A stretch of DNA of 64,000 bases from a bacterium 1xD8-48. GTDB taxonomy: Bacteria; Bacillota; Clostridia; Lachnospirales; Lachnospiraceae. Where the stretch lies: positions 43,890-107,889 of the forward strand of contig QZDS01000016.1 in NCBI GenBank assembly GCA_009917455.1. The letters run 5' to 3'. The number at the start of each line of letters is the position of its first letter. The first letter of the stretch is position 1. A model generated the notes under the pieces. It was not told the origin of the DNA and did no database searches. It was given only the letters and a program-made list of their open reading frames with translations. Positions 8,038-15,216 of this stretch are shown here, one piece after another. The position numbers and the translations under genes are program-made.

Positions 8038-8505
8038 ATGCCACAGTTAAATAAAGGCGGTAAATTTGTATTTGGGCTTTCAGTCGTACACCCAGATTTA
8101 ACAATCCATATTCCACCACAAGCATTGTTGGAATACGACGCAACACGAGATGGAAAAGTTATTATCTTTACAGGAAGCAAAATAACAGGAGGTTTTTGTG
8201 TTACTACATATTCGTTGCTGGCAAATTCAAAGTTAAAGCATATTTTAGAGGATTGTCCTGCATTAAGGGATTGCTTGCTTTCAGAGGGTGAGTTTATGCA
8301 ATATAAAGGGCGTAAATATGCCTGGCTTGATATTGATAAAAATGGTGTGATTAAATTGCCGCACAGTACCCTGGCGGTTTTAGACCTGCAACCTGGAATG
8401 GAGTTGTTGTCTATTCGCAGCAGTGATATTGCCTTTACGATGGGTGCAAAGGGACCTCTGCTTCAAAAAGCCCATAACTTTCAAGGTAGTATAGAGAAAT
8501 ATTAG
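8038..8505 (+). CDS. Uncharacterised 155-residue protein divergent from padR
   Basis: It has a good ribosome binding site (AAAAGGAGG before the ATG). The protein has no signal peptide or membrane segment. Two stretches look like related beta-rich modules: LTIHIPPQALLEYDATRDGKVIIF near residues 20-43 and VIKLPHSTLAVLDLQPGMELLSIR near 103-126. The second resembles AbrB/SpoVT-type swapped-hairpin patterns (a strand, a short helix, then 'L-x-P-G' and strands), but I would not assign that family without a profile search. Its position opposite a PadR gene and sharing a palindromic operator suggests it is the regulated partner. Confidence 0.6.
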   Translation: MPQLNKGGKFVFGLSVVHPDLTIHIPPQALLEYDATRDGKVIIFTGSKITGGFCVTTYSLLANSKLKHILEDCPALRDCLLSEGEFMQYKGRKYAWLDIDKNGVIKLPHSTLAVLDLQPGMELLSIRSSDIAFTMGAKGPLLQKAHNFQGSIEKY

Positions 8506-8517
8506 GAGAATAACGAA

Positions 8518-8688
8518 ATGAGAAATATAGCAGCCAATCGGTTCTTTTATATGATTTTGTTATTCACAATTATAGGGGAGTCCATTTTTCCCCTATACTG
8601 TCCGAAGTGTAAACAGGAAACATTGATTGAAGCAAAAAAATTTCAAGTAACGGTCATTGAAAATATTGATAAAAAGCGGAATGAATAA
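8518..8688 (+). pseudogene. C-terminal half of a cysteine-rich KTR-type protein with a foreign N-terminus
   Basis: The 56-residue frame begins MRNIAANRFFYMILLF, which is unrelated, then continues FPLYCPKCKQETLIEAKKFQ. The second part is the C-terminal half of the small cysteine-rich KTR-domain proteins common on Firmicute conjugative elements, which have a second Cys pair upstream in a CPxCGxKTR motif. That first half is absent. A reasonable AGGAG lies before the ATG, so a short peptide could still be made. The matching first half of a KTR gene is found 3.6 kb away at 12214. Confidence 0.6.
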
Positions 8689-9055
8689 GATAAAAACAAT
8701 TTTTATGGCATCGACATTAGAAGTATTATTAGTGCTTTGTGTCGGCATTGCAAATTTGCTTCTTAAACCGTTATACTATTTCTGCTTCTATAATGTCCTG
8801 TATGGTATATTGTTTAGCTTTTTAATTCCCCTTTTCTTATTGCGGAAAGAGAAAAATATACTTGACTTCCTTGGGATTAAAGCACTGGGAAAAAAGCAAG
8901 TTTTCATTTTAGTAGTATTTATTGCTTTTTCGGTTGGCGGACAGATTATTCCCATAGTGGCAATGGTGAATGGGATTATTGAAATTGTTTGTCGACTTGT
9001 ATTTGTTTTCTTATTGACAAATATATCTTTCATAGGTCAATGGGGAATTTGGTAG
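8681..9055 (+). pseudogene. Truncated CPBP-type membrane protein fused to a MATE-like tail
   Basis: From ATG 8681 (overlapping the KTR stop) the protein reads as the hydrophobic N-terminus of a CPBP-like intramembrane protease (YNVLYGILFSFLIPLFLLRKEK... DFLGIKALGKKQ) with three or more membrane helices. It lacks the EExxxR and downstream H motifs that define the active site. The frame then runs into sequence matching the last part of a MATE transporter and stops at an amber codon at 9053. I read it as a deletion-fusion remnant. Confidence 0.5.
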
Positions 9056-9145
9056 ACAACAGCACTGACATGGTTCTGCACGGCACTGTTTGTTTTTGGT
9101 CGTTTTATGAGTGGTAAATGGAAAGACAGCGGCATTGTTGATTAA
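9020..9145 (+). pseudogene. Fragment of MATE transporter C-terminus with in-frame amber stop
   Basis: The frame reads GQWGIW-stop-TTALTWFCTALFVFGRFMSGKWK. The pattern GVW..TALTWF..ALF...R..SGKWK is typical of MATE carboxy-termini, and the TAG probably replaces a TGG. Only the last 40 or so residues remain. Its orientation is opposite to the MATE fragment that abuts it at 9110-9540. Confidence 0.5.
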
Positions 9146-9540
9146 GGAAATGGACACACTCGTTAAAATCTGGAATACCAATGTCGGGATGCCGATTTTG
9201 AAAATCTCAGACATGGTTTCTTTTGTATATGTGCAGTCCTTAACCCGAAAATGGAATACGCTTTTTTTCGAAAAATACAGGTCAGATATACGCAGGTTGA
9301 AACGACTTGTGAGATTGCGGTTGCTATTTCCGCTCCCGCCACGCATAAATCAAACGCATAAATAAATAGCGGGTCCAGGGCGATATTGAGTGCCCCTGCG
9401 GATACGCTGCTGTAAAAAGCGGTACTTGCCACTTTATCCGTATTTTCCTTATCCCCACGACCTGGCAATCGGGAAATGTAGGAAGCCGCACCGTTTCCGA
9501 ACAGCAGACCAAGACCGACAACGACCTGTCCGAGCGGTTG
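9110..9540 (-). pseudogene. Decayed MATE efflux transporter fragment
   Basis: Minus-strand frames give consecutive pieces of a MATE-family multidrug exporter: PLGQVVVGLGLLFGNGAASY, ISRLPGRGDKENTDKVAS, then, after a deletion of roughly two helices, GALNIALDPLFIYAFDL and AEIATAISQVVSTCVYLT. A frame change near 9270-9290 leads to VKDCTYTKETMSEIFKIGIP and TLVFQILTSVSISLINNAA. The N-terminus and the C-terminal half are missing. It abuts a truncated PadR gene at its upstream end, the usual PadR-MATE divergent arrangement, now collapsed. Confidence 0.7.
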
Positions 9541-9869
9541 TATTGGGAATATTGAAACGGGAATCAATGAGTGCATACGATATTCAGAAACTGATGCTCG
9601 AAACATCCTGTAAGCCGATTAATATATTCTTGGATTTTAATGCGGTTATCGTTAATTTAGAAAGCATGGAAAAGGAACAACAGAGGGAATGTCCGGATAA
9701 CATTGAGAGTAATATCAATGTGCTGAAATCCTATCTTGAGGAGAATATAGATTTAAAAGAAAATGCCCCCGATGTTCCTGCCACGGGTATGGCGGTTCTG
9801 CATCAGCAATTTCGATTAGTGCAGGCAATCGAAGAATGGATAAGGGCATTGAAAGAAGAACTGCTGTAA
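9535..9869 (+). pseudogene. PadR-family regulator with internal deletion
   Basis: The frame opens within the broken MATE gene and then reads VVLGILKRESMSAYDIQKLM, the first helices of a PadR protein, but jumps straight to C-terminal helical sequence (NIESNINVLKSYLEENIDLK ... QAIEEWIRALKEELL). The recognition helix and wing are gone, and there is no usable start codon with a ribosome binding site. It is the divergent partner of the MATE remnant. Confidence 0.65.
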
Positions 9870-10006
9870 ATGTAGATGGTTTAAAACATAGCAAGAATGA
9901 TGAAAAGGCAGAAAATTCCTTGTGCTACAATATCTCATTAAACCCGTGCTTTGACATTTCGTAATATTAAAAAATGCGGGTGAAAATGAGGAAAGGAGGT
10001 CGCAAA

Positions 10007-10894
10007 ATGCAAGGTCAGACAGTACGCATTGTTTCACAGGCTATCCGCTATATCGAAGAACATCTGCATGAAAAGATGGATTTAGATATGGTGGCATCGG
10101 CACTGCACTATTCCAAATATCACCTGCATCGGATTTTTACAAAGACCGTCGGCTTGACTATCCATGACTACGCAAAACGGAGGCAGCTTACAGAAGCGGC
10201 AAAACTTCTGGTGTTTTCTGAAAAGCCGATTATTGAGATTGCCCTTATAAGTGGGTATGAAAGCCAGCAGGCATTTACGGATATTTTTAAGGCGATGTAT
10301 AAGACTTCTCCTGCGAAATTTCGGGAAACGGAAAACTTTTACCCGTTACAGCTTGAAATCTATCTGAAGGAGGAGTTTGTAAAAATGGATTTGACAAAAG
10401 ACAATATTAAATTTGCCACGCCCGAAGATGCGGATGACTGGATGGAATTGGTAAGCCTTACGATTGACGGGTATCCATGTCTGGATAAGGAAGATTACAC
10501 CGCAAACCTGCATCAGTATATTGCGGATAAAAAGGCTTTGATTTTACGGGATGACGATATGGCTATTGGTGTGATGGGATTTTCGCAAGGCACAGGCAGC
10601 ATAGACTTTCTGGCTGTCCATCCACAGTATCGGCATCTTGGCATTACAAAGCTGTTCCTTGATAAGCTGGCAGACGAGCTGCTCTATGGGAAAGAGATTA
10701 CCTTGACAACATACCGTGCAGGCGATAAGGCAGATACGGGCTGGCGGGAAGAATACCGACGTCTTGGATTTGCAGAACGGGAACTGCTTGTGGAATATGG
10801 CTACCCGACGCAGCGTTTCGTGCTTCCACCGAAAAACAAGGAGGAAACAAGGAATGACCGGAACACAGAAAAAACCGTTAGCAGAGGGCTTTAA
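10007..10894 (+). CDS. AraC-type regulator fused to a GNAT acetyltransferase domain
   Basis: The 295-residue protein starts at the ATG preceded by AAAGGAGG (7 bases). Residues about 5-105 are a two-helix-turn-helix AraC/XylS DNA-binding domain (MDLDMVASALHYSKYHLHRIF ... LISGYESQQAFTDIFK...SPAKFR). Residues about 125-270 are a GNAT fold: DAD-D acceptor region, then FLAVHPQYRHLGITKLFLDKL as the acetyl-CoA binding motif A. AraC proteins usually place a ligand-sensing domain next to the DNA-binding part; here an acetyltransferase-like domain follows it and may sense or modify a small molecule. It overlaps the MATE gene by 41 bases and is probably its regulator. Confidence 0.88.
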   Translation: MQGQTVRIVSQAIRYIEEHLHEKMDLDMVASALHYSKYHLHRIFTKTVGLTIHDYAKRRQLTEAAKLLVFSEKPIIEIALISGYESQQAFTDIFKAMYKTSPAKFRETENFYPLQLEIYLKEEFVKMDLTKDNIKFATPEDADDWMELVSLTIDGYPCLDKEDYTANLHQYIADKKALILRDDDMAIGVMGFSQGTGSIDFLAVHPQYRHLGITKLFLDKLADELLYGKEITLTTYRAGDKADTGWREEYRRLGFAERELLVEYGYPTQRFVLPPKNKEETRNDRNTEKTVSRGL

Positions 10895-12194
10895 CGCCCT
10901 ATCCCTTATCAGATTTGCTTTCCCAGCCATGGTGATGATGCTGTTTATGGGATTATACACCATTGTGGACACAATTTTTGTAGCAAGGTTTGTAGACACG
11001 AACGCTTTGTCGTCTATCAATATCGTCTGCCCCGTCATTAATCTGATTGTCGGTCTGGGGACGATGCTTGCGACAGGAGGAAGTGCGGTCGTTGCGAAGA
11101 AAATGGGGAGTGGAAACACAGAGGAAGCCCGAAGCAATTTCATGTTGATTGTTGTGGCAGGGGCGGTTATCGGTCTGCTGATTACAGCGGCAGGGCTTGT
11201 CTTTTTGGATGAAATCATCTGGGGATTGGGGGCGAGTAAAATATTGTTCCCATATTGCAGGGATTATCTGACGATACAGCTCATGTTTGCCGCCTTTAAT
11301 ATGATGCAGGTGCTGTATCAGAATTTGTTTGTGACGGCGGGGAAGCCGACATTAGGCCTGGTGCTTGCTGTTCTGGCGGGGATTGCCAATATTGTTTTTG
11401 ATTATGTCTTTATCGTTTTACTGCAAATGGGAATCAGGGGAGCTGCTATTGGGACAGGCATCGGATATATGATACCGTCAATTATCGGTACAATATTTTT
11501 TCTGATGAAAAGAAGTGAGCTGCACTTTTGCAAGCCTAAAATGGATGTATCTATTTTGCTGAAAAGCTGTTCCAACGGTGCGTCGGAAATGGTAAGCCAG
11601 TGTTCAACTGCCATAACTACATTTCTGTTTAATGTAACAATGATGAAGTTGCTGGGCGAGGACGGCGTAGCGGCGATTACGGTACTCATCTATTCGCAGT
11701 TCCTTTTAACAACGCTTTATATCGGCTTTTCTATGGGAACAGCCCCCGTCGTAAGCTATAATTATGGGAGCGGGAATGTAAAACAGCTAAAAAAGACCGT
11801 CCGTATTTGTTTCAGCTTTATAGCGGGGATTTCCATATTTGTATTTCTGCTTTCTTTGCTTGGCGGGGAAAGCATTGCAAAGGTATTTGCCGAGGATAAC
11901 AGGAATGTTTTTGAGATTACAAAGAACGGATTTCGCATTTTTTCATTCAGTTTTCTGTTTTCTGGATGCAACATTTTTTCATCCGCTTTATTTACGGCAT
12001 TGTCCAATGGGAAAGCATCTGCAATCATATCTTTCCTGCGGACATTTGGATTTATTATGGTGTTCCTTTTGGTATTGCCGGGATTTTTAGAGGTAACGGG
12101 CGTATGGCTTGCAGTACCGTTTGCGGAACTTTTCACGCTTATGCTGACGGTATATCTGATATGCAGGCATCGGAAACAATACAATTATTTCTGA
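10854..12194 (+). CDS. MATE-family multidrug efflux transporter
   Basis: The 446-residue integral membrane protein has about 12 helices. It begins with the MATE N-terminal pattern FNALSLIRFAFPAMVMMLFMGLYTIVDTIFVARFV and contains the ATGGSAVVAKKMGSGN loop and the second-half repeat with GTAPVVSYNYGSGN. This is the MepA/NorM type that exports drugs in exchange for Na+ or H+. The start at 10854 has AAGGAGG 9 bases upstream, inside the 3' end of the AraC-GNAT gene, so translation is coupled. Unlike the MATE remnant at 9110 this gene is intact. The substrate cannot be predicted. Confidence 0.92.
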   Translation: MTGTQKKPLAEGFNALSLIRFAFPAMVMMLFMGLYTIVDTIFVARFVDTNALSSINIVCPVINLIVGLGTMLATGGSAVVAKKMGSGNTEEARSNFMLIVVAGAVIGLLITAAGLVFLDEIIWGLGASKILFPYCRDYLTIQLMFAAFNMMQVLYQNLFVTAGKPTLGLVLAVLAGIANIVFDYVFIVLLQMGIRGAAIGTGIGYMIPSIIGTIFFLMKRSELHFCKPKMDVSILLKSCSNGASEMVSQCSTAITTFLFNVTMMKLLGEDGVAAITVLIYSQFLLTTLYIGFSMGTAPVVSYNYGSGNVKQLKKTVRICFSFIAGISIFVFLLSLLGGESIAKVFAEDNRNVFEITKNGFRIFSFSFLFSGCNIFSSALFTALSNGKASAIISFLRTFGFIMVFLLVLPGFLEVTGVWLAVPFAELFTLMLTVYLICRHRKQYNYF

Positions 12195-12213
12195 AAGAAA
12201 GGCAGGCAGGAAA

Positions 12214-12384
12214 TTGAAACAGACAGAATGGATATTATGCCCTGTCTGGGGGAGCGAAACCCGCATCAGAATAAGGGAGGATACTGCAGCAAGGACACGC
12301 CGATTAAAGACAGATTTTGCCGAGCAAAAGGCGGAGGAACAAGGGTATAAAGAAATTGTGATATGGGCGTTTTTCCTTTTATAA
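12214..12384 (+). pseudogene. N-terminal half of a KTR-type protein joined to unrelated sequence
   Basis: A TTG-started frame of 56 residues reads KQTEWILCPVWGSETRIRIREDT, which is the first half of a cysteine-rich KTR protein (usually CPVCGxKTRxKIREDT). The second Cys of the pair is Trp and the K of KTR is Glu. After this the sequence changes to RRLKTDFAEQKAEEQGYKEI, which I do not recognise. The lost zinc-type Cys and the missing second half argue that it is dead. Confidence 0.5.
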
Positions 12385-12564
12385 AAAAAGAGGATATAGC
12401 CAGAAACATAGATGCAGAGCTGATAAACGTGTGGAAAACCATAGTTTGTTGGCTCTGTTTTTATACAAGCGTAACATCTGATTAAATTATGCAATACCTC
12501 TTATTTAAGATATAAAATTTCCTGTTATGAGAGATAAAAACTGAAAATTTCATAAAAATAGGAT

Positions 12565-12594
12565 TTGACAAGCTACTGGTTTTCATGCTAAATT
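12565..12594 (+). promoter_or_regulatory. SigA-type promoter for the leader peptide and ABC-F gene
   Basis: TTGACA at 12565-12570, an 18-base spacer, and TAAATT at 12589-12594. The leader-peptide ribosome binding site AAAGGAG begins 15 bases further on. It is one of the best -35/-10 matches in the window. Confidence 0.7.
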
Positions 12595-12624
12595 ATTTGT
12601 ACTAATTTAAAGGAGAACAGTTTC

Positions 12625-12723
12625 ATGAGCTTTTACATCACAAACGAACTTCCACCTAAAAAGAAAATCAGCTCTGTACAATCAAATCCGATGAAACATT
12701 GTACAGAGTATAGCGTAATATAA
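12625..12723 (+). CDS. Leader peptide upstream of the ABC-F gene (32 residues)
   Basis: The ORF starts with ATG, preceded by AAAGGAG at 9 bases, and begins MSFYITNELPPKKKISS. It sits directly after a strong promoter and ends 269 bases before the ABC-F start. The arms of a perfect 11-base inverted repeat lie inside its codons 16-28. Short ORFs before macrolide, lincosamide and pleuromutilin resistance genes act as ribosome-stalling sensors; PP and KKK, which slow ribosomes, occur near its middle. A role in attenuation is therefore likely but inferred. Confidence 0.7.
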   Translation: MSFYITNELPPKKKISSVQSNPMKHCTEYSVI

Positions 12724-12743
12724 ACACGTTAGGATTTCATCGG
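12672..12743 (+). promoter_or_regulatory. Alternative RNA stems in the ABC-F leader
   Basis: CTCTGTACAAT (12672-12682) pairs perfectly with ATTGTACAGAG (12698-12708). The loop sequence CCGATGAAA (12688-12696) can instead pair with TTTCATCGG (12735-12743) just after the leader stop. The two pairings interfere, as in attenuators where a stalled ribosome decides which stem forms. How this feeds into the two downstream terminators needs RNA folding. Confidence 0.65.
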
Positions 12744-12822
12744 GAAATGCAGCAGTACATGAGAGGGATTTTATATCTTGTTCATATATTGTTTCTTTTC
12801 CCGTACAAATTTGTGTGCAGCA

Positions 12823-12859
12823 GGCTATGGACAGTGTTTTGTCCGTAGCCTTTTGTTGT
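12823..12859 (+). terminator. Leader terminator 1 upstream of ABC-F
   Basis: GGCTATGGACA (12823-12833) pairs with TGTCCGTAGCC (12840-12850) with one G-U pair, followed by TTTTGTTGT. It lies between the leader peptide and the ABC-F start, where termination would block the resistance gene. Confidence 0.7.
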
Positions 12860-12902
12860 ATATGGGCTGTTTCCTGCAAGCGGTTTGCGATGGAACGGAT
12901 AT

Positions 12903-12948
12903 AGCAGAAGGCATGATACCAAGAGTATCTGACTTCTGCTGTTTTTTT
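12903..12948 (+). terminator. Leader terminator 2 upstream of ABC-F
   Basis: AGCAGAAG pairs with CTTCTGCT, with an inner GATAC/GTATC stem, followed by seven T residues. It ends 44 bases before the ABC-F start codon. A strong terminator immediately before a gene, in the same orientation, implies conditional read-through. Confidence 0.8.
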
Positions 12949-12992
12949 GCCCATTTTGGAAAATCAGACAGGAAAAAGAGAGGAAAATGATT

Positions 12993-14528
12993 ATGAGTTT
13001 ATTAGAAGTTACGGGATTAACACATTCTTTTGGAGAAAATTATCTGTTTAAAAACGCAGATTTTACATTGAACAAAGGGGAGCATATCGGGATTGTCGGT
13101 CAGAACGGGGCAGGAAAAAGCACGTTCATAAAGATTTGCACGGAGCAGCTTATCCCAGACTCTGGCAGGATAGTATGGCAGCCGAACACAAAAACAGGGT
13201 ATCTCGACCAGTACGCTCAAATTGAAAAAAGCGTGGCGATGAGGGAGTTCCTGCAATCTGCATTTTCTGGGCTGTATGAGATAGAAAACAGGATGAATGA
13301 GCTGTACTGCCAGTCTGCGGATGGGGATATGGCGAAGCTAAGCACGGCGGCAAGGTATCAGGAAGAATTGGAGCGCAAAGAATTTTATTTGATTGACACA
13401 AAGATAGAACAGGTGGCAACAGGTCTGGGCTTAACGGCAATCGGGTTGGACAGACCAATCGAACAGATGAGCGGCGGGCAGAGGGCAAAGGTCATACTGG
13501 CAAAATTACTGCTTGAAAAGCCAGATATTTTGCTTTTGGACGAGCCGACAAACTTTTTGGACAAAGAACACGTTACATGGCTTGCCGAATATCTTTCCAG
13601 CCTGCCAAACGCTTTTCTGGTAGTATCGCATGACTATGACTTTTTAGAGAAAATATCTACAAGGATATGCGACATTGACAACGAGAAGATTACAAAATAT
13701 TTTGGCACTTATTCAGAGTTCACGAGAAAAAGGGCACTGCTCCGTGAGGATTATATCAGACAGTATGCCGCACAGCAGAAAACAATCAAAAAGACGGAAG
13801 AATTTATCCGAAGGAATATTGCAGGGAGAAAGTCGAAAATGGCTCGTGGCAGGCAGAAACAGCTTGACCGAATGGATAAGATGGAAGCTCTGGAACAGAA
13901 AGAAATCAGGCCGCATTTTCGGTTTGCAGCGCTCCCGCTGACTACGACAGAGCATCTAAAAGTAAAACATCTGGATGTAGGCTACCACTATCCTGTTTTG
14001 TCAGACATCAGCTTTTCCATAAAAGGGGGAGAAAAAATTGTTATGACGGGATTTAACGGCATCGGCAAATCTACCCTGCTAAAAACGCTTATCAGCCAAA
14101 TACCCTCATTAAGCGGGAGCTTCCGTTTTTCGGAGCAGGTAAAGATTGGGTATTTTGAGCAGGAGCTGGCATGGACGGATATAGAAAAGACGCCCATTCA
14201 GATTGTTTCCGATGCTTACCCATCACTTACGATAAAAGACGTGAGAAAGCGTCTTGCAGGCTGCGGCATCTCAGGCAAACACGCCATGCAGAAAATCGGT
14301 ACTTTGAGCGGAGGGGAACAGGCAAAGGTTAAAATGTGCCTGCTGATGATGAAGCCGTGCAATTTCCTTATCATGGACGAGCCGACAAACCATCTTGATG
14401 CGCTTGCGAAAGAATCGTTGAAAACCGCACTGGAGGAATTTGAGGGGACAGTGCTATTGGTGTCACATGAAGAAGCGTTTTACCGTGAGTGGACGCAGAA
14501 AGTGATAAATATAGAGAAGGAAATATAG
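12993..14528 (+). CDS. ABC-F family ribosomal protection protein (antibiotic resistance type)
   Basis: The 511-residue soluble protein has two ATP-binding cassettes and no membrane segments. Cassette 1 has GQNGAGKST, signature MSGGQRAK and Walker B LLLDEPTNFLD; cassette 2 has GFNGIGKST, LSGGEQAK and LIMDEPTNHLD. The linker between them is a charged helical hairpin (RQYAAQQKTIKKTEEFIRR ... GRQKQLDRMDKMEAL), the region that reaches toward the peptidyl transferase centre in resistance ABC-Fs. Such proteins displace drugs that bind the 50S subunit; Vga, Lsa and CplR types act on pleuromutilins, lincosamides and streptogramin A. The spectrum here is not readable. ATG 12993 is preferred to 12987 because GAGAGG would otherwise sit only 3 bases away. 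Confidence 0.92.
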   Translation: MSLLEVTGLTHSFGENYLFKNADFTLNKGEHIGIVGQNGAGKSTFIKICTEQLIPDSGRIVWQPNTKTGYLDQYAQIEKSVAMREFLQSAFSGLYEIENRMNELYCQSADGDMAKLSTAARYQEELERKEFYLIDTKIEQVATGLGLTAIGLDRPIEQMSGGQRAKVILAKLLLEKPDILLLDEPTNFLDKEHVTWLAEYLSSLPNAFLVVSHDYDFLEKISTRICDIDNEKITKYFGTYSEFTRKRALLREDYIRQYAAQQKTIKKTEEFIRRNIAGRKSKMARGRQKQLDRMDKMEALEQKEIRPHFRFAALPLTTTEHLKVKHLDVGYHYPVLSDISFSIKGGEKIVMTGFNGIGKSTLLKTLISQIPSLSGSFRFSEQVKIGYFEQELAWTDIEKTPIQIVSDAYPSLTIKDVRKRLAGCGISGKHAMQKIGTLSGGEQAKVKMCLLMMKPCNFLIMDEPTNHLDALAKESLKTALEEFEGTVLLVSHEEAFYREWTQKVINIEKEI

Positions 14529-14566
14529 GTAAAAAGTACATTTGTAAATAGTGTCAGAGGTAAAGG

Positions 14567-14604
14567 AAATCCCGCCAAACCTGCTTTAGTTTGGAGGGAT
14601 TTTT
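14567..14604 (+). terminator. Terminator after the ABC-F gene
   Basis: AAATCCCGCCAAAC pairs with GTTTGGAGGGATTT with one mismatched pair, loop CTGCTTTA, followed by TT. Confidence 0.8.
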
Positions 14605-14692
14605 ATTGCCTGCAAATATCAAGCTGTCCAGTGTTCTGTAAAAGCGGCATTAAAGACGATAAAAAAATTTATGAAATAATTGTCTTCCTGCA

Positions 14693-14893
14693 ATGGACGA
14701 AGCATTGGCAATTAGTATTGGTTTAAACGGATATTCGCAATGCACGATGAAGCAGGGCAGGCTCTCAGCTTCTTTATCTGCTCATGAATGTTGTCCGCTG
14801 CATGATGACAGCGTTCAAAAAAGGATTAGCCCCTCGTTATATGGTACAATCATTCGCTCATACATTGAGAATGAGGGAGGTGTTGCCTGTTGA
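14693..14893 (+). CDS. Small hypothetical ORF, 66 residues
   Basis: The frame starts MDEALAISIGLNGYSQ and ends four bases into the next ORF (TGTTGA overlap). There is no clear ribosome binding site and the composition is unremarkable. The overlap with the better supported small gene is the only argument for it. It may be chance. Confidence 0.25.
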   Translation: MDEALAISIGLNGYSQCTMKQGRLSASLSAHECCPLHDDSVQKRISPSLYGTIIRSYIENEGGVAC

Positions 14894-15075
14894 AGCATAG
14901 AGAATTTAGGTATGTTGGCGAGCCTGTTCCAGAATTGAATGAGCAGGAACACGCAGCATTTCTTATGAATTTTCAAAGGTCAATCCTTTTATCATTAGAA
15001 AAACGGAATCTGTTGACCGCATCACAGCGGGAACGCTGTTTGCCTGAGCTTGAAAAACAATATCGTCTAAATTAG
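14890..15075 (+). CDS. Small conserved-looking mobile-element protein, 61 residues
   Basis: A TTG start is preceded by GAGGGAGG at 9 bases. The charged, helical sequence (ELNEQEHAAFLMNFQRSILL, then EKRNLLTASQRERCLPELEK) resembles the SHOCT-like pattern of a helix followed by 'LLT-x-x-Q-x-E-x-C' that occurs in small proteins encoded beside serine recombinases on Clostridia elements. A strong terminator follows it and the recombinase gene comes next. Its function is unknown; it might assist recombination as an excision factor, but nothing in the sequence shows this. Confidence 0.6.
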   Translation: MKHREFRYVGEPVPELNEQEHAAFLMNFQRSILLSLEKRNLLTASQRERCLPELEKQYRLN

Positions 15076-15083
15076 AAAAAAGC

Positions 15084-15112
15084 AACGTCAGGCATAACCG
15101 CCTGACGTTTTT
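15084..15112 (+). terminator. Terminator before the recombinase gene
   Basis: AACGTCAGGC (15084-15093) pairs perfectly with GCCTGACGTT (15100-15109), followed by TTT. It separates the small ORF from the recombinase transcript. Confidence 0.85.
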
Positions 15113-15216
15113 ACATAATCAAGTGTGAGAATTACAAATTTGCACATTCGATATACTATTTTCAATTAACTATACTGAAAATACGGCAAGGGATTGTCGG
15201 GAAAGGAGATATTCTT

